26,615 nucleotides of DNA from an uncultured Ilumatobacter sp. (GTDB lineage: Bacteria; Actinomycetota; Acidimicrobiia; Acidimicrobiales; Ilumatobacteraceae), in assembly GCA_938049325.1 (NCBI GenBank), contig CALICC010000218.1, positions 1 through 26,615 on the forward strand, written 5' to 3'. The translations under genes were made by a program, and so were the position numbers. Position 1 is the first letter of the stretch; every line of letters begins with the position of its first letter. Under the pieces are notes generated by a model. It had not been told where the DNA came from and ran no database searches. It saw only the letters and a list, made by a program, of their open reading frames with translations. Below are positions 15,130 through 22,538 of this stretch, one piece after another.

Positions 15130-15792
15130 TTGACCGAGCCCGGGATCTTCGCGAGTATCGAACATGTGTTCCGTCAAGCCTCTCTCTTCGGCTCCGATGA
15201 GCCTCATTTCGATGAGTCGTTCGCATCCGCTTCGCGCAGCGCGCTGAGTGGCGCGTCGTGGGTGGAGTACGTCCCGGGGTGGCTCGGCGGCGCCGATTTG
15301 CTCTTCGACGACCTCATGGACTGCCTCGATCTGCAGCAGCGCACCGGCATCCCGATGTACGACAAGCTGGTCGACGAGCCGCGTTTGACGTCGTGGTGGA
15401 ACGAAGCGGATGCCGATCAGGTTCCGTTGCCTGTGTTGGCCGACATTCGTTGGGCGCTGACCGAACGGTACGGACGCCACTTCGATTCGATCGGATTCAA
15501 CCTGTACCGCAATCAGCACGATTCGGTGGCGTGGCACTCCGACCGCCACCGCAACGTGGTGACCGACCCGGTCGTCGCGATTCTGAGTGTTGGCGAGAGC
15601 CGTCCGTTCCAGATGCGCCAGCAGCCGGTCGAGGGTGGTGCCGGTGCATCGTTGACCTGGGGACTCGGACACGGCGATCTGTTCGTCATGGGCGGCGCAT
15701 GCCAGCACGAGTGGCAACACGCGGTGCCCAAGCGTCGGCGTCCGTCAGGTCCGCGGTTGTCGATCACCTTCCGCCACGACGCTCGCGCCTGA
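15130..15792 (+). CDS. AlkB-like Fe(II)/2-oxoglutarate dioxygenase
   Basis: This 220-aa protein has the AlkB layout. FNLYRNQHDSVAWHSDRH supplies the iron ligands His136 and Asp138, WQHAVPK supplies His197, and PRLSITFRH supplies Arg209 and Arg215 for 2-oxoglutarate. PMYDKLVDEPRLTSWW upstream matches the nucleotide-recognition lid region of AlkB homologues. Such enzymes oxidatively remove methyl or other alkyl groups from bases in DNA or RNA; a repair role is the family expectation. The start is a TTG, the only reasonable one in frame, and no Shine-Dalgarno is seen. The 3' end is only three bases from that of the convergent VOC gene. Confidence 0.9.
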   Translation: MTEPGIFASIEHVFRQASLFGSDEPHFDESFASASRSALSGASWVEYVPGWLGGADLLFDDLMDCLDLQQRTGIPMYDKLVDEPRLTSWWNEADADQVPLPVLADIRWALTERYGRHFDSIGFNLYRNQHDSVAWHSDRHRNVVTDPVVAILSVGESRPFQMRQQPVEGGAGASLTWGLGHGDLFVMGGACQHEWQHAVPKRRRPSGPRLSITFRHDARA

Positions 15793-15795
15793 CGC

Positions 15796-16221
15796 TCAGG
15801 TAGCGAAAACTTGGGCGTCGTCGGCAAACGCCTTGAACTCGAGCGCGTTGCCGCTGGGGTCGAGGAAGAACATCGTCGACTGCTCGCCGACCTCGCCCGC
15901 GAATCGAGTGTGTGGCTCGATGACGAATTCGACGCCGGCAGCCACCAACCGATCGGCGAGCGCCCGCCACTGGTCGGGCGTCATCAGAACGCCGAAGTGC
16001 GGCACCGGCACGTCGTCGCCGTCGACTGGGTTCGTCATCAGCTCGCCATCGCGCCGGTTCGGATCGAAGTGTGCGACGAACTGGTGGCCGAACAGATCGA
16101 AGTCGACCCAGTGCTCAGCCGAGCGGCCCTCGGGGCAACCGAGCACGCCGCCGTAGAACGCGCGGGCTGCATCGAGATCGTGCACCGGAACGGCGAGATG
16201 GAATCGTGACGGTCTGGTCAT
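15796..16221 (-). CDS. VOC family (glyoxalase/bleomycin-resistance-like) protein
   Basis: This is a 141-aa single-unit VOC protein from the ATG at 16221. SRFHLAVPVHDLDAARAFYGGVLG is the first beta-alpha-beta unit, and DPSGNALEFKAF is the last strand. His8, His75 and Glu128 sit where family members bind a divalent metal. Members include glyoxalases, ring-cleaving dioxygenases and antibiotic-binding proteins, so the reaction is open. A longer frame from 16245 overlaps the thioesterase end and adds nothing family-like, so I use 16221. It starts seven bases after the stop of the thioesterase gene, so the two are probably co-transcribed and translationally coupled; there is no clear Shine-Dalgarno. 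Confidence 0.85.
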   Translation of the reverse strand: MTRPSRFHLAVPVHDLDAARAFYGGVLGCPEGRSAEHWVDFDLFGHQFVAHFDPNRRDGELMTNPVDGDDVPVPHFGVLMTPDQWRALADRLVAAGVEFVIEPHTRFAGEVGEQSTMFFLDPSGNALEFKAFADDAQVFAT

Positions 16222-16228
16222 TGCACGC

Positions 16229-16654
16229 TCACATCGGCAGGGCATAGGTGCCCTGCGCTGTCGACGATGGCTTCGACTCGCGGTCGTCGCACCAGATGCG
16301 GACCGTGCCGACGACGTTGCGCCGGCCAGCCGACTCGAGCGTTGCCTTCGCCCACAACATCTCGCCCTGCGCTGGGCGTAGGTATCGAATCGACAACTCC
16401 GAGGTCATCGCCATCGGCTCGATTCGCCCGATCGCGGCGAAGACCATGTACCAGAGCGCGGCGTCGGCAAGACCGAACTGCGTCGGGCCCGATACGAAGC
16501 CGCCGGGGCGAAGCATCTCGTCGTCGATGCGACGTTGAGCGACCGCGAAGCCGGGCCCCATCTCCGCGCAGGCGTTGCCGGTGCCGGGGAACAGTTCGCT
16601 GATCGTTGCGTTGACGTCGGACGCGGACGGGATCACGAGGTCGGAGGAGCTCAC
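16229..16654 (-). CDS. PaaI-type hotdog-fold acyl-CoA thioesterase
   Basis: This 141-aa product fits a hotdog thioesterase. GPGFAVAQRRID, then RPGGFVSGPTQFGLADAALWYMVFAAIG (central helix region), then MTSELSIRYLRPAQGEMLWAKATLESAGRRNVVGTVRIW covers the characteristic strands. The family hydrolyses acyl-CoA thioesters, often aromatic or medium-chain ones; the substrate here is unknown. The start is GTG at 16654, with TAGCGT seven bases upstream on the same strand, which suggests a leaderless transcript. It is the first gene of a pair with the VOC gene. It is cytosolic. Confidence 0.82.
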   Translation of the reverse strand: MSSSDLVIPSASDVNATISELFPGTGNACAEMGPGFAVAQRRIDDEMLRPGGFVSGPTQFGLADAALWYMVFAAIGRIEPMAMTSELSIRYLRPAQGEMLWAKATLESAGRRNVVGTVRIWCDDRESKPSSTAQGTYALPM

Positions 16655-16661
16655 GCACTCG

Positions 16662-16667
16662 ACGCTA
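16662..16667 (-). promoter_or_regulatory. TAGCGT -10 element before the thioesterase
   Basis: TAGCGT reads on the minus strand (16667 down to 16662) and is separated by seven bases from the GTG at 16654. The hexamer and spacing are identical to those at lon. No clear -35 is seen. Confidence 0.5.
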
Positions 16668-16741
16668 GATGAGTTCCCCCGAGGGATCTGCAGCTTCGCG
16701 GATCTCCGTCGATGACGTCACCAGCGCGCCGCCCCGGCGAA

Positions 16742-16784
16742 CGCGTGAGCTTTCTGCGTCGCGGCGACGCAGAAAGCTCACGCG
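16742..16784. repeat. Perfect 20-bp inverted repeat (palindromic element)
   Basis: The arms at 16742-16761 and 16765-16784 are exactly complementary around a 3-base centre (cgg). The 7-mer gcgaacg lies at the outer edge of each arm in direct orientation (16737-16743 and 16782-16788). The element lies between two divergent genes and upstream of both inferred promoters, so it is probably outside both transcripts. It could be a REP- or MITE-like repeat or a regulator site. No T-run follows. Confidence 0.85.
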
Positions 16785-16849
16785 AACGGGGTTGTGGTGC
16801 GCGAACGGGGTTGGGTGTGTGTCGGGGTTGTGGTGTGTGTCGGGGTGGG
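16781..16849. repeat. GT-rich short tandem repeats, about 18-19 bp period
   Basis: A 14-bp sequence starting cgcgaacgggg is present at 16781-16794 and again at 16800-16813. A related 15-bp unit, ggtgtgtgtcggggt, lies at 16814-16828 and 16832-16846. The plus strand is almost free of A across most of this stretch. It lies just before the oxidoreductase promoter. Confidence 0.75.
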
Positions 16850-16874
16850 CACGCTGTCGGTGGGTGCGGTGTGG

Positions 16875-16880
16875 CATCTT
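16875..16880 (+). promoter_or_regulatory. Weak -10 (CATCTT) before the oxidoreductase
   Basis: The hexamer ends six bases before the GTG at 16887, the same spacing as at other starts here. It matches only the A and last T of TAnnnT. Confidence 0.25.
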
Positions 16881-16886
16881 TGCCGA

Positions 16887-18116
16887 GTGGAACTGAACCG
16901 AGTCGTCGTCGTCGGAGCGTCGCTTGCTGGGCTGCGTGCAGCCGAGACATTGCGGAGCGAGGGATTCGGTGGCGAGGTGATCGTGGTTGGCGCGGAGCAG
17001 CATCGGCCCTACGACCGTCCGCCGCTGTCGAAGAAGCTGCTCGCCGGTGACTGGGAACCCGACCGCATTCAGCTTCGCCAGCCCGACTCGTTCGACGAAC
17101 TCGACGTCGAATGGCGGTTCGGCATCGCAGCGGCGGGTCTCGACGCTGACGAGCAGATCCTGCATCTCACCGACGGGACCGACCTCGCGTTCGACGGATG
17201 CATCATCGCCACCGGCGCGTCGTGTCGACGCTTGGCGGACCAGAGCCGGTTCGCGCACGTCCACGAGGTCCGCACGCTCGACGACTCGATGCGACTTCGC
17301 GCCGAGATCGCCGGCGGTGACCAACACGTCGTGGTGATCGGCGCGGGCTTCATCGGGCTCGAGGTGGCGGCGACTGCCAAGCAGCTCGGCAATCGAGTGA
17401 CCGTGCTCGAGGGCGCATCGGCGCCGCTGATTCGTGGATTGGGTGCCGAGATGGGTGCAGCGATCGGGATCGCGCACGAAGCGAACGGCGTCGACATTCG
17501 CTGCGATGTTCACGTCGATCGGCTCGATGACCACGGGGCGATGCTGCAAGGTGGTGAGCTCATCGAAGCCGACGTCGTCGTCGTGGGCATCGGCGTCGTG
17601 CCCGCCACGGCGTGGCTCGACGACAGCGGTCTCGAAGTACGCGACGGCGTCGTATGTGACGAGACGCTGAACGCACGGCGGCTCGATGGTTCGGTTCGGC
17701 CTGGCGTGTACGCAGCGGGCGACGTGTTGCGGTGGCCGAACCAGTTGTTCGACGAGGAGATGCGTGTCGAGCATTGGACGAACGCCGCCGAGCAGGGCGC
17801 TGCGGCGGCCAAGAACCTGCTCGCGTCTGCCAGCGGTGGTGCGCCGGAGCCGTACGCGTCGGTGCCGTTCTTCTGGAGTGATCAGTTCGATCTGCGCATT
17901 CAGTTCGTCGGTCGATCCGGTCCTGACGACGAGGCGGTGGTGGTTGCCGGGTCCGTCGACGACGGCAAGTTCTTGACCCTCTACCGCAACGGCGACCGCT
18001 TTCGGGGAGCGCTCGGCGTGCGCGCCCCGCGTTGGGTCATGCCGATGCGTCAGCTGCTGGCCGAACAGGCGAGCTGGGAAGAAGCTCTCGCGAAGGCGGC
18101 AACGTTCGAAACCTGA
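16887..18116 (+). CDS. FAD/NAD(P) ferredoxin-reductase-type oxidoreductase
   Basis: This 409-aa flavoprotein resembles the reductase components of oxygenase systems (BphA4, rhodocoxin or putidaredoxin reductase type). The FAD Rossmann motif GASLAG begins at residue 10 and is followed by HRPYDRPPLSKKLL. The NAD(P) motif GAGFIG begins at residue 152, and GVYAAGDVLRWPN (Asp279) contacts FAD. The C-terminal reductase domain starts near VPFFWSDQFDLRIQFVG. It would pass electrons from NAD(P)H to a ferredoxin, but no ferredoxin, P450 or Rieske oxygenase is encoded nearby. The open frame extends to 16794, but that adds only GT-repeat-encoded residues; GTG at 16887 places the FAD motif at the usual distance from the N terminus. 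Confidence 0.9.
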   Translation: MELNRVVVVGASLAGLRAAETLRSEGFGGEVIVVGAEQHRPYDRPPLSKKLLAGDWEPDRIQLRQPDSFDELDVEWRFGIAAAGLDADEQILHLTDGTDLAFDGCIIATGASCRRLADQSRFAHVHEVRTLDDSMRLRAEIAGGDQHVVVIGAGFIGLEVAATAKQLGNRVTVLEGASAPLIRGLGAEMGAAIGIAHEANGVDIRCDVHVDRLDDHGAMLQGGELIEADVVVVGIGVVPATAWLDDSGLEVRDGVVCDETLNARRLDGSVRPGVYAAGDVLRWPNQLFDEEMRVEHWTNAAEQGAAAAKNLLASASGGAPEPYASVPFFWSDQFDLRIQFVGRSGPDDEAVVVAGSVDDGKFLTLYRNGDRFRGALGVRAPRWVMPMRQLLAEQASWEEALAKAATFET

Positions 18117-18156
18117 TCAGCGCTCTGAGCTGGATATTCCCGAATTGGGTGTGAAT

Positions 18157-18177
18157 CTTGAGCCATTGGGACTCACC
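18157..18177. promoter_or_regulatory. HAIR-like HspR operator upstream of lon
   Basis: CTTGAGC, seven bases, then ACTCACC. The consensus HspR-associated inverted repeat is CTTGAGT-N7-ACTCAAG, so the left arm matches 6 of 7 and the right arm 5 of 7, with exact spacing. It overlaps the -35 of the lon promoter, as expected for repression. HspR control of lon and clpB is known in some actinobacteria; here it is inferred from the site. Confidence 0.7.
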
Positions 18178-18194
18178 TTTTCTACTTCTAGCGT
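18166..18194 (+). promoter_or_regulatory. lon promoter (TTGGGA-N17-TAGCGT), leaderless
   Basis: TTGGGA at 18166-18171, a 17-bp spacer and TAGCGT at 18189-18194. The ATG at 18202 follows after seven bases, so the transcript should begin at or next to the start codon. The HAIR-like site covers the -35. Confidence 0.65.
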
Positions 18195-18201
18195 GTTCGG
18201 T

Positions 18202-20757
18202 ATGTCTGAATCGACCACCGATCACGCCACACCGACCGGTTCGTCCGGCTCGACGACCACGCGCACGTCACTTCGGTTGCCGTTGGCCCACCTTCCTGCG
18301 GCCGTGCTGCCTGGAGCGACTGTCACCTTGACGCTCGCTACCGACGAGCTGCGTCGAGCGGTGAGCGCTGCGGTCGACCAGGCCGACGGCACCATCGCGT
18401 TAACCGGAGGCGACGAGCACGGCTTGGCCGTCGTCGCCCGTGTCCCCAACGTCGGCAATCTCCCATCGGGCGAGTCGGCGGCGATTGTGCAGGTCGAGCG
18501 TCGAGCCCGAGTGCTCTCCACGGAGGTGGCCGATGGCGGCGCCACGTTCGCTGTGGTCGAGCCGGTGCTCGACGCGCCCGTGTCGTCGAGCGTCGACGCG
18601 TCGATGCGCGAGCTACGCGCCACGCTCGAACTCATTGCCGAGCTGCGCCGATCGCGGCGCCTACCCGAGTTGCTCAAGACGGTCGACGAGCCGGGACGCC
18701 TGGCTGATGCGGTGGCGCTGTGGGCTGAGTTCAGCGACGACGATCGGATGCGAGTCCTCCAGGCCGTCGAAGTGCCGGACCGAGTTGACGCCATCCATGC
18801 GTGGGCGCGCAACCATCTCAATGAACTGCAAGTTGCCGAGACGATCCGCAACGACGTCAGTGAGGGAATGGACAAGCAGCAGCGCGAGTTCGTTCTGCGT
18901 CAGCAGCTCAACTCGATTCGCAAAGAACTCGGTGAAGGCAACGACGACGTCGCCGGCGAGTTCCGCGCCAAACTCGACGAGCTCGATGCCCCCGATGTGG
19001 TCACCAATTTCATCGCCAAGGAACTCGATCGGTTCGAGCGCATGAGCGAGCAGTCGCCCGAGCACTCGTGGGTGCGTACCTGGCTCGACCGGATCTTCGA
19101 GATGCCGTGGGGTGAGCGCAGCCCCGACACGCTCGACCTCGTGCGCGCTCAAGAAGTGCTCGACGCGGATCACTACGGCCTCGACGACGTGAAGGAACGC
19201 ATCGTCGAGTTCTTGGCTGCCAAGAAGCTCCGCCACGACCGTGGCCTCGACCAGTCGGCCAACGCCGACGCGGACGCGGCAGGCGACGAGGCCGGCGGCA
19301 AGGACGTGAAGTCAGGCGGTGACAGTCGACAAGCGGGCGACGGGAGCGCCAGCGAGCAAGCCTCGCGTCACGGCCGTCGTGAGTCCGGTAGCAAGGACGT
19401 GAAGTCAGGCCGTGACAGTCGACGCGGAAACGGGTCGGTCGTCACGCTCGTCGGACCTCCCGGTGTCGGCAAGACGTCGCTCGGCGAGTCGATCGCGCGA
19501 GCGATGGGCCGCGAGTTCGTTCGCGTCGCACTCGGCGGTGTGCGCGACGAAGCTGAGATCCGTGGACACCGCCGCACCTACGTTGGTAGCCAGCCAGGGC
19601 GGATCGTCAAGGCGCTGCAAGAAGCGGGCACGATGAACCCGGTGATCCTGCTCGATGAGGTCGACAAGCTCACGGCCGGCGGATGGTCCGGCGACCCGAC
19701 CGCCGCGCTGCTCGAAGTACTCGACCCGGCGCAGAACCACACCTTCCGTGACCACTACCTCGAAGTCGATCTCGACCTGTCCGAGGTGGTGTTCATCGCA
19801 ACGGCCAACGTCGTCGACTCGATCCCGGGCCCGCTGCTCGACCGGATGGACCTCATCCGGCTCGACGGGTACACCGAGGCCGAGAAGACGTTCATCGCGA
19901 ACCGTTACCTCCTGCCGCGCCAGATCGAGCGCGCAGGACTGACCGACGATGAGGTCGCCGTGAGTGACGATCTGATCGGCGCCATCATCCGCGGGTACAC
20001 CCGAGAAGCTGGCGTCCGTTCGCTCGAGCGCGAGCTCGGTCGGTTGGTGCGCAAGGTGACGGCGAAGGTGGCGACCGGAACGTCGACGCCCATCACGATC
20101 GACGACGACGAGCTGACCGACTGGCTCGGTCGGCCCAAGGTCGACGACGAGATCCCCGAGCGCGTGTCGGAACCCGGCGTCGCCACGGGCCTCGCGGTCA
20201 CAGGCGTCGGCGGCGACGTGCTGTTCATCGAGACCACCGCGTTCCCGACCGGGCCTGACAGCGAGCCGGGGCTGACCCTCACCGGTCAGCTCGGTGACGT
20301 CATGAAGGAGTCAGCGCAGATCGCGTTGAACTACGTCCGCAGTCACGCTGCCGAGCTCGGACTCGACGACGAAGCGCTGCGTCGCAGGTTCCACGTCCAC
20401 GTGCCCGCGGGAGCGGTGCCGAAGGACGGTCCGTCTGCCGGCGTGACGATGACGACCGCGCTCGTCTCGCTCTTGACCGACCGCCCGGTCAAGTCATCGG
20501 TCGGCATGACCGGTGAAATCACGTTGCAAGGCCAGGTTCTGCCCATCGGTGGCGTGAAGCAGAAGGTGCTCGCAGCACATCGGATGGGACTCACCGAGGT
20601 GGTGTTGCCCAAGCGCAACGGGCCCGACGTCGACGATGTTCCTGAGAACGTGCGCGCCGAGATGACCTTCCACCTCGCGGCGACGTACGACGACGTGCTC
20701 GCTGTGGCGTTCGACCGCGACGCTGAGAACGATCCCAAGCCGGTGGAGGCCGCATAG
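18202..20757 (+). CDS. lon: ATP-dependent protease Lon
   Basis: This is an 851-aa LonA-type protease that degrades misfolded and regulatory proteins in the cytosol as a hexamer. The N-terminal substrate-binding domain covers about residues 20-220, then a helical linker with LRQQLNSIRKELGE. The AAA+ domain has Walker A GPPGVGKTS (Lys424) and Walker B VILLDEVDKL (Asp485, Glu486). The peptidase domain has the Ser-Lys dyad Ser745 (DGPSAG) and Lys786 (GGVKQK). An insertion of roughly 55-60 polar residues (about 354-409), containing two copies of KDVKSGxDSR, interrupts the usual short link before Walker A. The frame extends to 18145, but the promoter and HAIR-like site lie there, so ATG at 18202 is chosen. 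A class III aminotransferase and a marR gene follow closely. Confidence 0.95.
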   Translation: MSESTTDHATPTGSSGSTTTRTSLRLPLAHLPAAVLPGATVTLTLATDELRRAVSAAVDQADGTIALTGGDEHGLAVVARVPNVGNLPSGESAAIVQVERRARVLSTEVADGGATFAVVEPVLDAPVSSSVDASMRELRATLELIAELRRSRRLPELLKTVDEPGRLADAVALWAEFSDDDRMRVLQAVEVPDRVDAIHAWARNHLNELQVAETIRNDVSEGMDKQQREFVLRQQLNSIRKELGEGNDDVAGEFRAKLDELDAPDVVTNFIAKELDRFERMSEQSPEHSWVRTWLDRIFEMPWGERSPDTLDLVRAQEVLDADHYGLDDVKERIVEFLAAKKLRHDRGLDQSANADADAAGDEAGGKDVKSGGDSRQAGDGSASEQASRHGRRESGSKDVKSGRDSRRGNGSVVTLVGPPGVGKTSLGESIARAMGREFVRVALGGVRDEAEIRGHRRTYVGSQPGRIVKALQEAGTMNPVILLDEVDKLTAGGWSGDPTAALLEVLDPAQNHTFRDHYLEVDLDLSEVVFIATANVVDSIPGPLLDRMDLIRLDGYTEAEKTFIANRYLLPRQIERAGLTDDEVAVSDDLIGAIIRGYTREAGVRSLERELGRLVRKVTAKVATGTSTPITIDDDELTDWLGRPKVDDEIPERVSEPGVATGLAVTGVGGDVLFIETTAFPTGPDSEPGLTLTGQLGDVMKESAQIALNYVRSHAAELGLDDEALRRRFHVHVPAGAVPKDGPSAGVTMTTALVSLLTDRPVKSSVGMTGEITLQGQVLPIGGVKQKVLAAHRMGLTEVVLPKRNGPDVDDVPENVRAEMTFHLAATYDDVLAVAFDRDAENDPKPVEAA
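19298..19423 (+). repeat. 33-bp direct repeat pair inside lon
   Basis: The copies at 19298-19330 and 19391-19423 differ at one base and are spaced 93 bp (31 codons) apart, so the frame is kept. They encode KDVKSGGDSR and KDVKSGRDSR in the insertion before Walker A. A 9-bp inverted match (gtcacggcc at 19367-19375 with ggccgtgac at 19408-19416) also lies here. Confidence 0.85.
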
Positions 20758-20766
20758 GCTCCCTGA

Positions 20767-22008
20767 ATGGCCGAAACCGGTTCCCATTTGTCCGGCGTCT
20801 GGTCGACGGCAACCGACATCCAGGTCGATCGCGGCATGGGCTGTCGCATCGTCGACGTCAACGACCAGCAGTACCTCGATTTCACCGCGGGAATTGCCGC
20901 GGCGTCGACCGGCCACGCACATCCGAAGGTCGTGCAGGCCATTGCTGATCAAGCAGCACGCATCGTGCACAGCCAGATCAACGTCTATCGGCACAACCTG
21001 CTCGCACCGTTGGCCGCGAAGCTCGCCGAGATCACGCCCGACGCCATCGATCGGTTCTACTTCGGGAGCACGAGCGATGAGATCATCGAGTCAGCGGTCA
21101 AGCTCGCCAAGCACGCCACGGGTCGTCGCAGTGTGGTCGTGTTCGACGGTGCGTTCCACGGTCGAACGCACTACACGCTCGCGATGTCGACGAGCCGGCT
21201 GATCGATCGCGAAGGGTATGGGCCGCTGCCGACCGGCGTGTTCGTTGCGCCGTTCCCTGATCCGCACGCGTCCGATCAAGAAGAGGAAGTCTCGCGCGCG
21301 CTGCGCGCCCTCGACCGCGTGCTCGCGACCGAGATTGCGTCGTCGGAGATCGCGGCGTTCGTCATCGAGCCGGTGATCGGCGAGCGCGGCTACATCCCGA
21401 CTCCCAACGGGTTCATGGCCGGACTGGCTGCCCGCTGCGAGGAACACGGCATCTTGTTCATCGCCGACGAAACGCAAAGCGGTTTCGGTCGCACCGGCAA
21501 GATGTTCGCCACCGATTCGCTCGACGTCGAACCCGACATCATCTGCATGGCGAAGGGCATTGCATCGGGATTCCCGTTTGCTGCGCTCGGCACTCGACGC
21601 GAACTGGATGACCTGTGGGTCACCGGCAGCCACAGCGGCTCGTCGAACGGCAATCCCATCGGGTGCGCCGCTGCACTCGCCACGATCGAAGTGCTCACCG
21701 CCCCGGGCTTTCTCGACAACGTGAAGGCGCGTGGTGATCAGCTCATCGATGCGTTGCGCGAGCTTCAGCAACTCGACCAGGCGCTGCTCCACGTCCGTGG
21801 TCGCGGCCTCATGGTCGCCACGGAGTTCGACAGCGCCGAGCGAGCTCAAGCCGTGGTCGATCACTGCTTGCGCGAGTCGCGTGTGATTCTGATGACCGCG
21901 GGAACCCGCGGACGCACCATTCGTTGGAGCCCGCCGCTCGTCGTGACGTCGGATGAGATCAACGAGGCCGTGTCGGCGTTCTCCGCGGCCATCCGCGCCA
22001 CGGGCTGA
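20767..22008 (+). CDS. Class III PLP-dependent aminotransferase
   Basis: This 413-aa fold-type I enzyme resembles the 4-aminobutyrate/ornithine aminotransferase group. YLDFTAGIAAASTGHAHPKV opens the domain; FHGRT, IEPVIGERGYIPTP, ADETQSGFGRTG (Asp234, contacts the PLP ring nitrogen) and CMAKGIASGFPF (Lys263, Schiff base) are present. The phosphate-binding cup is unusual: FGSTSDEIIESA at residues 99-110 stands where relatives have a TNSGAEAxE-type sequence. The amino donor is not determined; omega-amino acids are likely. It starts nine bases after the lon stop with no clear Shine-Dalgarno, so it probably belongs to the lon transcript. MarR follows 13 bases on. Confidence 0.88.
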   Translation: MAETGSHLSGVWSTATDIQVDRGMGCRIVDVNDQQYLDFTAGIAAASTGHAHPKVVQAIADQAARIVHSQINVYRHNLLAPLAAKLAEITPDAIDRFYFGSTSDEIIESAVKLAKHATGRRSVVVFDGAFHGRTHYTLAMSTSRLIDREGYGPLPTGVFVAPFPDPHASDQEEEVSRALRALDRVLATEIASSEIAAFVIEPVIGERGYIPTPNGFMAGLAARCEEHGILFIADETQSGFGRTGKMFATDSLDVEPDIICMAKGIASGFPFAALGTRRELDDLWVTGSHSGSSNGNPIGCAAALATIEVLTAPGFLDNVKARGDQLIDALRELQQLDQALLHVRGRGLMVATEFDSAERAQAVVDHCLRESRVILMTAGTRGRTIRWSPPLVVTSDEINEAVSAFSAAIRATG

Positions 22009-22021
22009 ACGAAGCTGAGCC

Positions 22022-22513
22022 ATGCCGCGTCTGGACAACGTTCGGGTCGGAGCGTGGCGTGATCTCCAGGCGCTCGTCGGCGAACTCGAACGCGGGATCG
22101 ACGATCAGTTGCGGGCGGAGTGGGACATCAACATCGGCTGGTTCGACGTGTTGAGCTCGCTGCAACGTCTCGGTGGTTCTGCCCGCCCGCTCGACATCGC
22201 CAGCGATCTCCGCCTGCCTGCGTCGAGTGTGTCGCGACGACTCGACCGGCTGGAGGAAGAGGGTTGGATCGCGCGCCACCGCAAGTTGGTGGGAGCAGAC
22301 CAGCGTGCGGTCGATGTCGAACTCACGAAGTCGGGCCGGCGTCTGTGGCGCGAGATGAACACGAGCTATCGACGCGCGGTGCAGTCGCTGTTTGCTGCAC
22401 ACCTCGACGACGACGACATCGCAGCGCTGCGTTCGATCGTCGACCGACTGTCACCGGAGGCGGCAATCGACCCGGCCGATCCTGGCGACGACCTGGCCGA
22501 CGACGTCGGCTGA
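22022..22513 (+). CDS. MarR-family transcriptional regulator
   Basis: This 163-aa protein has the MarR plan: N-terminal dimerisation helices, then a winged helix. SARPLDIASDLRLPASSVSRRLDRLEEEGWI (about residues 53-83) is the helix-turn-helix, and GADQRAVDVELTKSG holds the wing with the D-x-R signature. C-terminal helices finish the dimer interface, and the last 20 residues are acidic. It is last in the lon-aminotransferase-marR row, 13 bases after the previous stop, and may regulate a neighbour such as the aminotransferase or the convergent acyl-CoA ligase gene. The ligand and operator are unknown. Confidence 0.88.
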   Translation: MPRLDNVRVGAWRDLQALVGELERGIDDQLRAEWDINIGWFDVLSSLQRLGGSARPLDIASDLRLPASSVSRRLDRLEEEGWIARHRKLVGADQRAVDVELTKSGRRLWREMNTSYRRAVQSLFAAHLDDDDIAALRSIVDRLSPEAAIDPADPGDDLADDVG

Positions 22514-22538
22514 CGCGAACCCGACCGACGACGCGCGA

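Noticed and set aside
16781..16849. CRISPR-like array
   Set aside because: Units are 14-15 bp with 3-5 bp between and only two copies each; no spacers of CRISPR size and no cas genes.
16794..16886. Upstream start for the FAD oxidoreductase at 16794
   Set aside because: The extra residues come from the GT-rich repeats; GTG at 16887 gives the normal N-terminal distance to GASLAG.
18145..18201. Upstream start for Lon at 18145
   Set aside because: The added residues cover the HAIR-like site and the promoter; the ATG at 18202 fits the -10 spacing.
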